This document shows positions 1 through 8,388 of a DNA stretch of 64,000 nucleotides, one piece after another. How positions within the stretch are numbered: the stretch's first letter is position 1; each line of letters starts with the position of its first letter. Origin of the DNA: PNNG01 sp964577055 (GTDB taxonomy: Bacteria > Bacteroidota > Bacteroidia > UBA7662); NCBI GenBank assembly GCA_964577055.1, contig CAZNWC010000001.1:248001-312000 (forward strand), in the 5' to 3' direction. The notes under the pieces were generated by a model. The model had not been told where the DNA came from, did no database searches, and saw only the letters and a program-made list of their open reading frames with translations. The translations under genes and the position numbers were made by a program.

Positions 1-53
1 TGACGGTTGTATTTTATCGCAATATTACGATTTTATTGCGACTCAAAAAGCAA

Positions 54-61
54 TAGTTTTG
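54..61 (+). promoter_or_regulatory. Probable -7 box TAGTTTTG upstream of kynU
   Basis: The sequence TAGTTTTG matches the Bacteroidota -7 consensus TAnnTTTG. It ends 8 nt before the chosen kynU ATG at 70, so the transcript would have almost no leader. No TTG lies at the usual 17-23 nt upstream distance; the nearest (36-38) is 15 nt away. Inferred from sequence only. Confidence 0.4.
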
Positions 62-69
62 TGCTACCC

Positions 70-1353
70 ATGCAACACGCCACTACCCTTACTTATGCCC
101 GGCAACGCGATGCCGAAGATGTACTTGGCCACTACCGCCAGCTGTTTCATTTCCCCAAACACAACGATGCCCCCGTGCGCTATTTCACGGGCAATTCGTT
201 GGGATTGATGCCGCGATCGGTGCGCACCTACCTCGAAACCGAGCTCAAAAGCTGGGAAACCTATGGGGTGGAAGGGCATTTTGAGGGTCCACACCCCTGG
301 ATGCACTACCACAAACTTTTCAACGAAAAAGCAGCACGTTTGGTGGGAGCCTTGCCCCTCGAAGTGGTAGTGATGAATACCCTTACCACCAATTTGCACT
401 TGTTGCTGGTGAGTTTTTACCGTCCCACCCAAAAGCGCTTTAAAATCATCATGGAGGGTGGGGCATTTCCTTCCGACCAGTACGCCATCGAAAGTCAGGT
501 GCGTTTTCATGGTTTTGATCCCGACGCAGCCATCGTAGAGCTCGTTCCACGCGAAGGCGAAACCCATTTGCGCCACGACGATATTTTGGCCACCATTAAA
601 AAGGAAGGCGCTGAAACCGCACTGGTGCTGTTGGGCGGGGTGAATTATTATACCGGACAGCTTTTTAACATGGCCGACATTACGCGCGCCGGACATGCGG
701 TTGGTGCTGTGGTAGGTTTCGACCTCGCCCATGCCGCCGGGAACGTATCCTTGCAATTACACGATTGGAACGTGGATTTTGCCTGCTGGTGCTCCTACAA
801 ATACCTGAACAGCGGTCCTGGAGGCCCATCCGGTATTTTTGTGCACGAACGCCACGCCCACAATGCCGAACTGCCTCGTTTTGCCGGCTGGTGGGGGCAC
901 GATGAAGGCGAACGTTTTAAGATGAAAAAGGGCTTCAAGCCCATGCCCGGTGCGGCAGGCTGGCAACTGAGCAATGCCCAGGTGATGGCCATGGCGCCGC
1001 ACCTTGCTTCGCTTGACATTTTCGACGAAGTAGGCATGCCTGCCTTGCGTGCCAAGTCAGTAGAGCTCACAGGTTATTTGTCCTGGCTGCTCGATGAACT
1101 ACAAACCGAATTTCCGCAAAGCGGCTTGCACGTGATCACACCCAAAAATCCCGATGAACGCGGCTGTCAACAGTCGATTGTGGTACCCAAAATCGGCCGA
1201 AAGGTGTTTGAGTTCCTCAGTGCAAAGGGCGTGATTGCCGATTGGCGCGAACCCGATGTAATCCGTGTAGCCCCTGTACCATTGTACAATAGCTTTGAGG
1301 ATGTACAACAGTTGTACGAAATTTTGCGCGCAGCAATAATCCAAAACAGCTAG
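70..1353 (+). CDS. kynU: Kynureninase
   Basis: A PLP enzyme of fold type I that cleaves L-kynurenine to anthranilate and alanine, and 3-hydroxykynurenine to 3-hydroxyanthranilate, in the cytoplasm. The product is 427 aa, the usual family length. Visible family motifs are FTGNSLGLMP near the N-terminus, DLAHAAGN in the PLP-binding region, and CWCSYKYLNSGPGG, whose lysine (K244) is the predicted Schiff-base residue. I chose the ATG at 70: the in-frame start at 7 adds 21 residues unlike the family and lies upstream of the promoter box at 54-61. kmo at 4674 and a KynB-like cyclase at 6499 make this a tryptophan/kynurenine catabolic neighbourhood. Tryptophan dioxygenase and 3-hydroxyanthranilate dioxygenase are not in the window. 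Confidence 0.93.
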   Translation: MQHATTLTYARQRDAEDVLGHYRQLFHFPKHNDAPVRYFTGNSLGLMPRSVRTYLETELKSWETYGVEGHFEGPHPWMHYHKLFNEKAARLVGALPLEVVVMNTLTTNLHLLLVSFYRPTQKRFKIIMEGGAFPSDQYAIESQVRFHGFDPDAAIVELVPREGETHLRHDDILATIKKEGAETALVLLGGVNYYTGQLFNMADITRAGHAVGAVVGFDLAHAAGNVSLQLHDWNVDFACWCSYKYLNSGPGGPSGIFVHERHAHNAELPRFAGWWGHDEGERFKMKKGFKPMPGAAGWQLSNAQVMAMAPHLASLDIFDEVGMPALRAKSVELTGYLSWLLDELQTEFPQSGLHVITPKNPDERGCQQSIVVPKIGRKVFEFLSAKGVIADWREPDVIRVAPVPLYNSFEDVQQLYEILRAAIIQNS

Positions 1354-1396
1354 CGTATATTAGCGTCACAGGTGTTTACCTGAAAGCCAAATTGTT

Positions 1397-3775
1397 ATGC
1401 CTCCTAAAACCCTGTTGTGGATGCTGCTGGCCTGCAGTTTTCACCTCAATGCCCTTGGCCAAACAAAAACCTATACCCTCAGCGGATTCATTCGCGAAAC
1501 AGGCAGCCGAGAAACCCTCATTGGGGCCAATGTGTATGTTGACAGCTTAAAAACAGGGACGGTCAGCAATGCCTATGGCTTTTACGCTTTGAACCTGCCG
1601 GCGGGTAGACACAGCATCCGCTTTTCGTATGTCGGTTATCGCAGTCAGGAAATAGTCATTGAATTAAACGGAAATACCGAACGCGACATCCAACTCGGCG
1701 CGGCTGCCGACCTCAAAGAGGTGGTGGTAACCGACGACCGTTTGCAACGGCAAGCAGAAAGTGCGCAAATGAGCCGCATTGAACTTACCCCCCAACAAAT
1801 CAAAGAAGTACCCACCATTTTTGGCGAAAAAGACGTCCTCAAAGCCCTGCAACTCATGCCCGGGGTGCAAAGTGGCAACGAAGGACAGTCGGGCTTGTAT
1901 GTGCGCGGGGGTGGTCCCGACCAAAACCTCATCCTCCTCGACGAAGCCACCGTTTACAACGCCAGCCACCTTTTCGGCTTTTTCTCAGTCTTCAATGGCG
2001 ATGCGATCAAAAATGTAAGCCTGATCAAAGGGGGTTTTCCGGCCCGTTACGGAGGCAGGCTGTCGAGTGTAATCGACATCAGCATGAAAGACGGCGACAA
2101 ATCGGAATTTGGCGGAGAAGCCGGCATCGGGCTCATCAGTTCGAAGCTGATGCTCGAAGGTCCCATCATCAAAGACAAACTCAGCTTTGTGGTATCGGGC
2201 CGGCGCACGTACATCGACGCCTTGGTAGCTCCCTTGGTGCAATTGCAAGACCCCAATACCACCGCAGGCTATTATTTCTACGATTTCAATGCCAAGCTCA
2301 ATTACGACATTGACCGCAAGAACCGATTATTTTTGAGTGGGTATTTTGGCAAAGACCGTTTTTATGCCAATTACGAAGAACCCGATTATTTCAGCCGCAA
2401 CGGCATGGAATGGGGCAACCGCACCGGCACCCTGCGCTGGAACCACCAGTACAACAACAAGCTGTTTTTCAACACCTCCCTCATTTACAGCAATTACGAA
2501 TTCGGTACTTTTTCGGGAGAGATTTTCCCCCCCGACACTTTCAACCTGCGCTACAGCAGCAGCATCCGTGACATCGGCATCAAATTCGACGCCGACTATG
2601 CCCTATCTCGCAAGCACCAACTCAAACTGGGCGTACAAACCACCCGACATGTGTTTATTCCCACCGCTTTTGTGCTAAAAAACACCGATTTCCCCGAATT
2701 TAACATCGACCGGGTTTCGCAAGAACTCTCGCTGGAATCGGGCTTGTATGTAGAAGATTTATGGCAGCCCACCGAACGATTGGAACTGAATACCGGCCTG
2801 CGTTTGAGTCAGTTTTACGCCGAAGGAGAGAACTATTGGCGCCTTGAGCCCCGCTTTAGCGGCAGGTACATGCTCACCGATTTGAGCTCCATCAAAGCTG
2901 CCTTCAGCCTCATGAACCAATACATGCACCTGTTGAGCAATACCGGCATTGGTTTGCCAACCGATTTGTGGGTGCCATCCAACAGTGTGATAGGACCTCA
3001 GCGCTCCATGCAACTGGCCTTGGGTTATGCGCACGACATCCCCAAAAAGTTGCTCACCTTCACCGCTGAAAGCTTTTACAAACAATCGCGCGACGTGATC
3101 ACCTACAAGCCTGGCGCCAATTTCCTGCTTACCGGCATAGATGGGTTGTTTTCGGGCGAGGTCATTGACATCAAATGGGAACAGCAAGTCACTACTGGCA
3201 CAGCCACCTCCTATGGGCTAGAGCTGCTCTTGCAAAAACACAAAGGCCGCTTCAACGGCTGGGTGGGCTATACGTTGAGCAAAACCGATTGGCTGTTCCC
3301 CGAAATCAATGCCGGTAGGCCTTACCCTGCCCGTTACGACCGCAGGCACGATTTGAGCATCGTAACTTTCTACGACTTCCGCAAAGCCAGCGAAAAAAAA
3401 TCGGCCATCAAGCTCAGTACCGTATTCGTTTACGGCACAGGCAATGCGGTTACCTTGCCCCAGGCTACCTTCGACGCACCCTACGTTTCGCCCGAACCCG
3501 TTGACGCTTTCTTCGGCTTTTTCAACTACAGCATGACCGATTACGGTCCCATGAACTCCTTCCGCATGCCCGCCTATCACCGCCTCGATTTTTCATTGCA
3601 ATTCATCAAACCACAAAAGTGGGGCGAGCGCGTGATTGAATTCAGTGTGTACAATGCTTACAACCGCGCCAATCCATGGTTCCTCGACCGTGGTTTCCGC
3701 GATGGCCGTACTGTTTTGGTGCAGTACAGCCTTTTTGGCATCGTTCCTTCCATCAACTACATCGCTCGTTTTTGA
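1397..3775 (+). CDS. TonB-dependent receptor with carboxypeptidase-regulatory-like N-terminus
   Basis: An outer membrane receptor of 792 aa. A signal peptide (about residues 1-21, ending LNALGQ) is followed by a CarboxypepD_reg-like beta-sandwich (about 25-110, with GANVYVDSLKTGTVSNAYGFY), a plug domain (about 115-235, with LQLMPGVQSGNEGQSGLYVRGGG) and a beta-barrel ending in a short aromatic C-terminus (NYIARF). The next gene, 1 nt downstream, is a DUF4249 lipoprotein, and this pairing is common in Bacteroidota; the two probably act together in uptake of an unidentified substrate. The position between kynU and kmo suggests, but does not show, that the substrate is related to tryptophan or kynurenine. 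Confidence 0.9.
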   Translation: MPPKTLLWMLLACSFHLNALGQTKTYTLSGFIRETGSRETLIGANVYVDSLKTGTVSNAYGFYALNLPAGRHSIRFSYVGYRSQEIVIELNGNTERDIQLGAAADLKEVVVTDDRLQRQAESAQMSRIELTPQQIKEVPTIFGEKDVLKALQLMPGVQSGNEGQSGLYVRGGGPDQNLILLDEATVYNASHLFGFFSVFNGDAIKNVSLIKGGFPARYGGRLSSVIDISMKDGDKSEFGGEAGIGLISSKLMLEGPIIKDKLSFVVSGRRTYIDALVAPLVQLQDPNTTAGYYFYDFNAKLNYDIDRKNRLFLSGYFGKDRFYANYEEPDYFSRNGMEWGNRTGTLRWNHQYNNKLFFNTSLIYSNYEFGTFSGEIFPPDTFNLRYSSSIRDIGIKFDADYALSRKHQLKLGVQTTRHVFIPTAFVLKNTDFPEFNIDRVSQELSLESGLYVEDLWQPTERLELNTGLRLSQFYAEGENYWRLEPRFSGRYMLTDLSSIKAAFSLMNQYMHLLSNTGIGLPTDLWVPSNSVIGPQRSMQLALGYAHDIPKKLLTFTAESFYKQSRDVITYKPGANFLLTGIDGLFSGEVIDIKWEQQVTTGTATSYGLELLLQKHKGRFNGWVGYTLSKTDWLFPEINAGRPYPARYDRRHDLSIVTFYDFRKASEKKSAIKLSTVFVYGTGNAVTLPQATFDAPYVSPEPVDAFFGFFNYSMTDYGPMNSFRMPAYHRLDFSLQFIKPQKWGERVIEFSVYNAYNRANPWFLDRGFRDGRTVLVQYSLFGIVPSINYIARF

Positions 3776-3776
3776 T

Positions 3777-4655
3777 ATGAAAAAATGGACCTATCTCCTG
3801 TTGAGCATGCTGGTATTTACTGGCTGTCGCGAAAAGCTCATCGACACCACCCATTTGAACATACCCGAACGATTGGTCGTGGGTTGCTTCATTAGTCCGC
3901 AAGACGACACCTTGTATGCCTCCGTCACCCTCTCACGCCCACTCTACGGTCAGTCGATTTTCGACGAATGGCAACACCCCAAAGTAAGCAATGCCACGGT
4001 AACCATACGATCTGGCGGCAACAGTGCAGTATTCAGCTACAATACCGACCTGCAACGATACATACTGCCAGCCACCGCCATGCCCATTGTGGCAGGTCAA
4101 ACCTACTCCTTAGAAGTCACTACACCCGATGGCAAAAGGGTGGATGCGCAATGCACCGTGCCCAATGCAACCAACCTGCAATTTGAGGCATTTGGCAACA
4201 TTGTAGCGCCACAACCTGGTGGAGATACTTGGGGGCGGAGCATCAATATCGATTTCAGGTGGCAAGGGCAACCCGATAAAAATCGTTTTTATCGCTTGAA
4301 TTACGCACAGATTTTAGAAGAAGGAGCTTTTAGGGGCGAATACTGGCAAAACGCTTACCTGGGTGCCACCCAGTTTTATGCCGACACGGAGCGTGAAAAC
4401 AAGCGTTTCAGGGTGTTTGAACGCGTGGGATTGGTATTCGTTGGTGGCGACGGTTACCGTTTGCGTATCAAAGGGGTCTTGCAAGAGCTCGACGAAAATA
4501 GCTACCGCTACTTCACCAGCGTGAGCAAACAATTACAGGTGGGTGCCGATGGCTTCAGTGAGCCGGTGGTAATTTTCAGCAATGTAAATAACGGCCTTGG
4601 TTGCTTTGGCGCCTCCTACCAATACACCGTACTGAGCGATACATTGGCGTTTTGA
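3777..4655 (+). CDS. DUF4249 lipoprotein, partner of the preceding TonB receptor
   Basis: A 292-aa lipoprotein. The ATG at 3777 follows the receptor stop by one base and gives a clean lipoprotein signal (hydrophobic segment then VFTGC as lipobox); longer in-frame starts inside the receptor gene give no signal peptide. The mature start (RLVVGCFISPQDDTLYASVT) is typical of DUF4249, a Bacteroidota family found beside TonB receptors and presumed to sit on the outer membrane as a capture or accessory subunit. The ligand is unknown. It is probably co-transcribed with the receptor. The family call rests on resemblance of the N-terminal third and on context. Confidence 0.82.
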   Translation: MKKWTYLLLSMLVFTGCREKLIDTTHLNIPERLVVGCFISPQDDTLYASVTLSRPLYGQSIFDEWQHPKVSNATVTIRSGGNSAVFSYNTDLQRYILPATAMPIVAGQTYSLEVTTPDGKRVDAQCTVPNATNLQFEAFGNIVAPQPGGDTWGRSINIDFRWQGQPDKNRFYRLNYAQILEEGAFRGEYWQNAYLGATQFYADTERENKRFRVFERVGLVFVGGDGYRLRIKGVLQELDENSYRYFTSVSKQLQVGADGFSEPVVIFSNVNNGLGCFGASYQYTVLSDTLAF

Positions 4656-4661
4656 TTTGGC

Positions 4662-4669
4662 TATCTTTG
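4662..4669 (+). promoter_or_regulatory. Probable -7 box TATCTTTG directly upstream of kmo
   Basis: TATCTTTG fits TAnnTTTG exactly and ends only 4 nt before the kmo ATG at 4674, so transcription would start at or next to the start codon (a leaderless mRNA). It suggests kmo has its own promoter besides any read-through from the receptor pair. Confidence 0.4.
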
Positions 4670-4673
4670 GGGC

Positions 4674-6041
4674 ATGGCAAGTATTCCTTCGCAAAACAGT
4701 TTGAGCATTTTGGGTGCCGGACTGGTTGGCTCTCTTTTATCGATTTATTTGCGCCGCAGAGGCTATGAAGTAGACATTTACGAACGTCGTCCCGACCTGC
4801 GCCGCGGTGGCAATTACGGCGGCCGCTCCATCAACCTGGCCCTGAGCGACCGGGGTTTTGGCGGACTCAACCCCGTGGGCATAGCCGATGCCATTCGCTC
4901 GGTGGGCATTCCCATGTACGGCCGCATGATGCACGATGTAGACGGCAAACTCACCTACCAAGCTTACGGCAAAGAAGGCCAGTGCATTTATTCGGTATCG
5001 CGATCGGGCCTGAATTACAAGCTCATGGATTTGGCTGAGGAAGAAGGCGTGCGCTTGCACTTCAACCTGCGTTGCACCGATGTTGATTTGCAGCAAAAGC
5101 AGCTACATTTTGAGCACAACGATACGCACCAACGCATGTCGGCACCCTATGAGCGTTTGTTTGGTACCGATGGGGCTTTTTCGGCCCTACGCAACAGCAT
5201 GATGAAAACCGACCGCTTCGATTACAGCCAGGATTATTTGGAGCACGGTTACAAAGAACTCACCATTCCTGCCACAGCCGACGGCGGTTTTGCCATGGAA
5301 AAAAACGCGCTGCACATTTGGCCGCGCGGGCATTTTATGATGATTGCCCTGCCCAATCCCGATGGCAGCTTCACCTGTACCTTGTTTTTCCCTTACGAAG
5401 GCGATCCCTCCTTCTCCAAAATCAATACTCCGGCCGATTTGATGGCTTTCTTCGAGGCTTATTTCCCCGATGCCATCCCCCTGATGCCCACTTTGGTGGA
5501 GGACTATTTCGCCAACCCCACCCCATCGTTGGTAACGGTACGCTGTTTCCCCTGGAAATACGACGACCACGCCCTCCTGCTTGGCGATGCTGCCCACGCC
5601 ATCGTACCCTTTTATGGCCAGGGCATGAACTGCGGTTTTGAAGATGTGCGCGTATTCGACGAGTTGTTCGCCAAACATGGCGAAAACTGGGAAGCGCTGT
5701 TTGGCGAATTCCAGCAGCTGCGCAAAGCCGACGGTGATGCCATTGCCGACCTGGCCAAAGCCAACTTCATTGAAATGCGCGATAAAGTAGCCGATGCTGA
5801 ATTCCTGCTGCGCAAAAAGATCGAAGCACGCATTCACAGCCGCTACCCCGATACCTGGATTCCGCTGTATACCATGGTAACCTTCAGTCCCGACATCCGC
5901 TACTCCGACGCCCTGCGCCGCGGCCAATACCAAGACCGCCTCATGGACGGACTCATGCAGCAAGGCGACTGGCACCGCGATTTTGACAGTCCGGCCTTGG
6001 ATGCCGCGATTGACCGCTTGATTCAAACCTACCAAGCATGA
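4674..6041 (+). CDS. kmo: Kynurenine 3-monooxygenase
   Basis: A FAD-dependent class A monooxygenase that hydroxylates L-kynurenine to 3-hydroxykynurenine with NADPH and O2. The protein is 455 aa. The FAD dinucleotide-binding motif GAGLVG is at residues 14-19, followed by the family signature RRPDLRRGGNYGGRSINLAL. The second flavin motif GDAAHAIVPFYGQGMNCGFED begins at residue 304. The bacterial KMO C-terminal helical part (VADAEFLLRKKIE) is present. It supplies the hydroxylated substrate for KynU upstream. The next gene overlaps its stop by 4 nt (ATGA), suggesting translational coupling. Confidence 0.94.
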   Translation: MASIPSQNSLSILGAGLVGSLLSIYLRRRGYEVDIYERRPDLRRGGNYGGRSINLALSDRGFGGLNPVGIADAIRSVGIPMYGRMMHDVDGKLTYQAYGKEGQCIYSVSRSGLNYKLMDLAEEEGVRLHFNLRCTDVDLQQKQLHFEHNDTHQRMSAPYERLFGTDGAFSALRNSMMKTDRFDYSQDYLEHGYKELTIPATADGGFAMEKNALHIWPRGHFMMIALPNPDGSFTCTLFFPYEGDPSFSKINTPADLMAFFEAYFPDAIPLMPTLVEDYFANPTPSLVTVRCFPWKYDDHALLLGDAAHAIVPFYGQGMNCGFEDVRVFDELFAKHGENWEALFGEFQQLRKADGDAIADLAKANFIEMRDKVADAEFLLRKKIEARIHSRYPDTWIPLYTMVTFSPDIRYSDALRRGQYQDRLMDGLMQQGDWHRDFDSPALDAAIDRLIQTYQA

Positions 6042-6502
6042 ACCAAAGCATCCACAACATCCGTCAAGTACTGCTGTTTAGGGGATTGGCCTTTGCCTTG
6101 GTAGGCTTGGGTTGCTGGCCATTTTTTGCCGATGTGGAGCAAGCGGTTAGCATTCCCATTTTCATTGCGGCTTTGGCAGCCGTAGCCAGCTTGTGGATTT
6201 TGATGGACCCAGGTTATTTGGCAGTGGAAGTTTCGCAAGGCAAACTGCTCATATCAACCGATAAGGAAGACAAAAACGCCTTTTTCCTCACCCTACCGGT
6301 GAACGAAGTGGCTGGTTATGAAATCGAAAAAAAATACGGCGGTCTCAACCGGCAATTGTACCTCTACCGCAAAACACCACAAGGCTTTCTCAAAAGCAAA
6401 GCCGTCCCCATGAGTTTGTTCACACCTGCTCAAACCAAAGCCTTGCGTAGCAAACTCGACGCGCTCATCAAGGCGAATGGTTATGCGCACTTGATGCTTT
6501 AG
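6038..6502 (+). CDS. Unknown two-TM membrane protein, PH-like
   Basis: A 154-aa protein that I do not recognise. Two hydrophobic segments (about residues 12-30 and 38-56) form an N-terminal hairpin, followed by a soluble part of about 95 residues with alternating hydrophobic strands (GKLLISTDKEDKNAFFLTLP, then NRQLYLYRKTP) that recalls bacterial PH-like domains. The start overlaps the kmo stop by 4 nt, so it is probably co-translated with kmo. The 3' end overlaps the convergent cyclase gene by 4 nt. There is no evidence of a role in kynurenine metabolism beyond position. Confidence 0.6.
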   Translation: MNQSIHNIRQVLLFRGLAFALVGLGCWPFFADVEQAVSIPIFIAALAAVASLWILMDPGYLAVEVSQGKLLISTDKEDKNAFFLTLPVNEVAGYEIEKKYGGLNRQLYLYRKTPQGFLKSKAVPMSLFTPAQTKALRSKLDALIKANGYAHLML

Positions 6503-7242
6503 ACAAGCGGATAAAAGACCGGCTTCGAAGGGCTTGCATCGCTGTCGAAGCCTGCAACCATGAGATTGAGCAAATAATCGCCATCGGGCAAGGCATCGGG
6601 TGCAAACATCATTTCGGTGATGGTGGCTTGCATGCGTGGATGCTCGGGATAGTTCCACCAAGCATGGTGTGCCTGCAACAACCCGCCGTCTTCTTCGCGG
6701 TCAACCGAGGGCAAGTCGGTGAGCAAATGTTGTACGCCTTGGTCGCGCAGCCAAGCCAAAGCACTGGCCTCAAAATAGGCTGGATTGCAGCCCGAATAGC
6801 GCGCATGTTTTTTAGCAGACAGGTTAGGCAAAGTGCGGATGGCAATGGCTTCTACACCCATTAAATCGCCCGCCGCTTGTACAATCGCCATACGGGTAAT
6901 GAGCAAATCATCGCCATACTTTTCGGGCAGTAACGACACCAAACGGGCAGCAAAATGGTAGCGTTGCAAACATTGCTGTAAACTGATGCGCTGCGGACTG
7001 ATGTGCCCCATGCATTCGGTATGGGTACCGTTGCCATGTGGATTAAATTGGATGTTCTCTACGTTGCACGGCCCACCTGCGGCCACTTGTCCCACAAAAT
7101 TACCCATGCGGAAAGGCTCCATTACCGGGTCGGCCAGGTAAAAGGCATTCGGATTGTCGGCACCGGCTTTCAACGGTAGGCCCAATTCCAAAGGACGCTG
7201 CCAGTCGGCCCGGCTCAGGTATTCAAGGGTTCGGTTCGTCAT
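6499..7242 (-). CDS. Cyclase-family hydrolase, probable kynurenine formamidase (KynB-like)
   Basis: A 247-aa member of the metal-dependent cyclase/KynB family. The signature appears as HGNGTHTECMGH, with H69, H74, E76 and H80 in the places of the metal-binding HxGTHxDxPxH motif; Glu replaces the usual Asp. Family members hydrolyse N-formylkynurenine to kynurenine (KynB) or related amides. With kmo and kynU close by, arylformamidase is the natural reading, which would give three consecutive steps of tryptophan catabolism. Other cyclase-family activities cannot be ruled out, and the motif variant lowers certainty. The start overlaps the end of hemW by 20 nt, so it is the last gene of a VWA-hemW-cyclase run. 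Confidence 0.75.
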   Translation of the reverse strand: MTNRTLEYLSRADWQRPLELGLPLKAGADNPNAFYLADPVMEPFRMGNFVGQVAAGGPCNVENIQFNPHGNGTHTECMGHISPQRISLQQCLQRYHFAARLVSLLPEKYGDDLLITRMAIVQAAGDLMGVEAIAIRTLPNLSAKKHARYSGCNPAYFEASALAWLRDQGVQHLLTDLPSVDREEDGGLLQAHHAWWNYPEHPRMQATITEMMFAPDALPDGDYLLNLMVAGFDSDASPSKPVFYPLV

Positions 7243-8371
7243 CGTCGGCTAAAATAAAAAGTTCTGAAGCAATGCGGTCGGCAAAATGACGTCCTGCACG
7301 GGTCAACACCAAGCGGTCGGCTTGCAGTTGGTACCAACTGGCATCCACATCGCCAAGTGCGGCATGCAAGTGTTGCAGCCAATCGGAACCAAAATCGGCT
7401 TCCAATTGGTAGAGCGACAAACCTGCTGATGTGCGCAGTGAAGTTAAAATTCGCTCGTTGAAGCGGTCGTAAGTGGTCAGCTGCTCCAATTCCGCTGGAA
7501 TTTCTCCTTGGTCTATGTCGGCCAGGTAACGTGCGTTGTTGGCCACATTCCATTGGCGGCTGTGGCCGTTAAAACTATGTGCCGAAGGTCCAATGCCCAA
7601 ATAAGGTGCCCCATGCCAATAGCTGCTGTTGTGTTGGGCCTCTTTTCCGGGCTTAGCAAAATTCGAAATTTCGTAATGCACATAACCGCGTGCAGCCGCC
7701 ATGTCCATGAGCAAATCGAATTGCCGCTGCTGGTCGGCATCGGTGGCTACCCGTACTTTGCCCGTGCGCACCATTTTGTGCAGGGCTGTTTTGGGTTCAA
7801 CGGTGAGTCCATAGGCCGAAAAATGCGGCAAATCCATGGCCAGCAACTGGTCGAGGTTGGCTACCCAATCGGCATCGGTGAGACGGGGTAAACCATAAAT
7901 CAAATCGGCGGTGAGCGATTCAAAACCAGCCTCACGGGCCATGCGCAAACAATGACGGGCTTCGTCGGCCGAGTGGGCGCGGTTCATGAGGCGTAAATCC
8001 TCCTCCCGAAAACTCTGAATGCCAATACTGAGGCGGTTGACCTTGCTCTCGGCCAACATGTTCAAGTAGTAGAGACTCAGGTCGTCGGGATTGGCCTCCA
8101 ACGTTATCTCTGCACCCGCTTCTACTGTAAACAAACGGTAAATGGTATCGAAGAGGCGTTCCAGCTCCTGTTCCGATAATAAACTGGGTGTACCTCCACC
8201 CAAGTAAATGCTGCTGATTTTACGCTCAGGCAAATAATCGGCACGCAACTCCAGCTCGCGCACCAGTGCATCTACCATGGGTACGCGATGTTGCAGCAAG
8301 GTGCTGAAATGGAAATCGCAGTAGTGACACGCCTGCTTACAAAACGGAATGTGGAGGTAAATGCCCGCCAT
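7223..8371 (-). CDS. hemW: Radical SAM heme chaperone HemW-like protein
   Basis: A 382-aa radical SAM protein, long annotated as oxygen-independent coproporphyrinogen III oxidase. The 4Fe-4S motif CKQACHYC is at residues 11-18 (CxxxCxxC) in the HemW context PFCKQACHYCDF. GGGTPSLL follows (SAM glycine-rich motif), and the C-terminal HemN-like domain is present. HemW proteins bind and deliver heme; true HemN oxidases have extra N-terminal sequence that is absent here. I took the ATG at 8371; the TTG 9 nt upstream is an alternative. It overlaps the cyclase gene downstream by 20 nt. Confidence 0.88.
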   Translation of the reverse strand: MAGIYLHIPFCKQACHYCDFHFSTLLQHRVPMVDALVRELELRADYLPERKISSIYLGGGTPSLLSEQELERLFDTIYRLFTVEAGAEITLEANPDDLSLYYLNMLAESKVNRLSIGIQSFREEDLRLMNRAHSADEARHCLRMAREAGFESLTADLIYGLPRLTDADWVANLDQLLAMDLPHFSAYGLTVEPKTALHKMVRTGKVRVATDADQQRQFDLLMDMAAARGYVHYEISNFAKPGKEAQHNSSYWHGAPYLGIGPSAHSFNGHSRQWNVANNARYLADIDQGEIPAELEQLTTYDRFNERILTSLRTSAGLSLYQLEADFGSDWLQHLHAALGDVDASWYQLQADRLVLTRAGRHFADRIASELFILADDDEPNP

Positions 8372-8388
8372 GGGCTGCAATTTACAAC

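Noticed and set aside
5187..6035. A 282-codon open frame on the minus strand inside kmo
   Set aside because: Antisense shadow of kmo: it has no recognisable motif, while the plus-strand frame has full KMO motifs.
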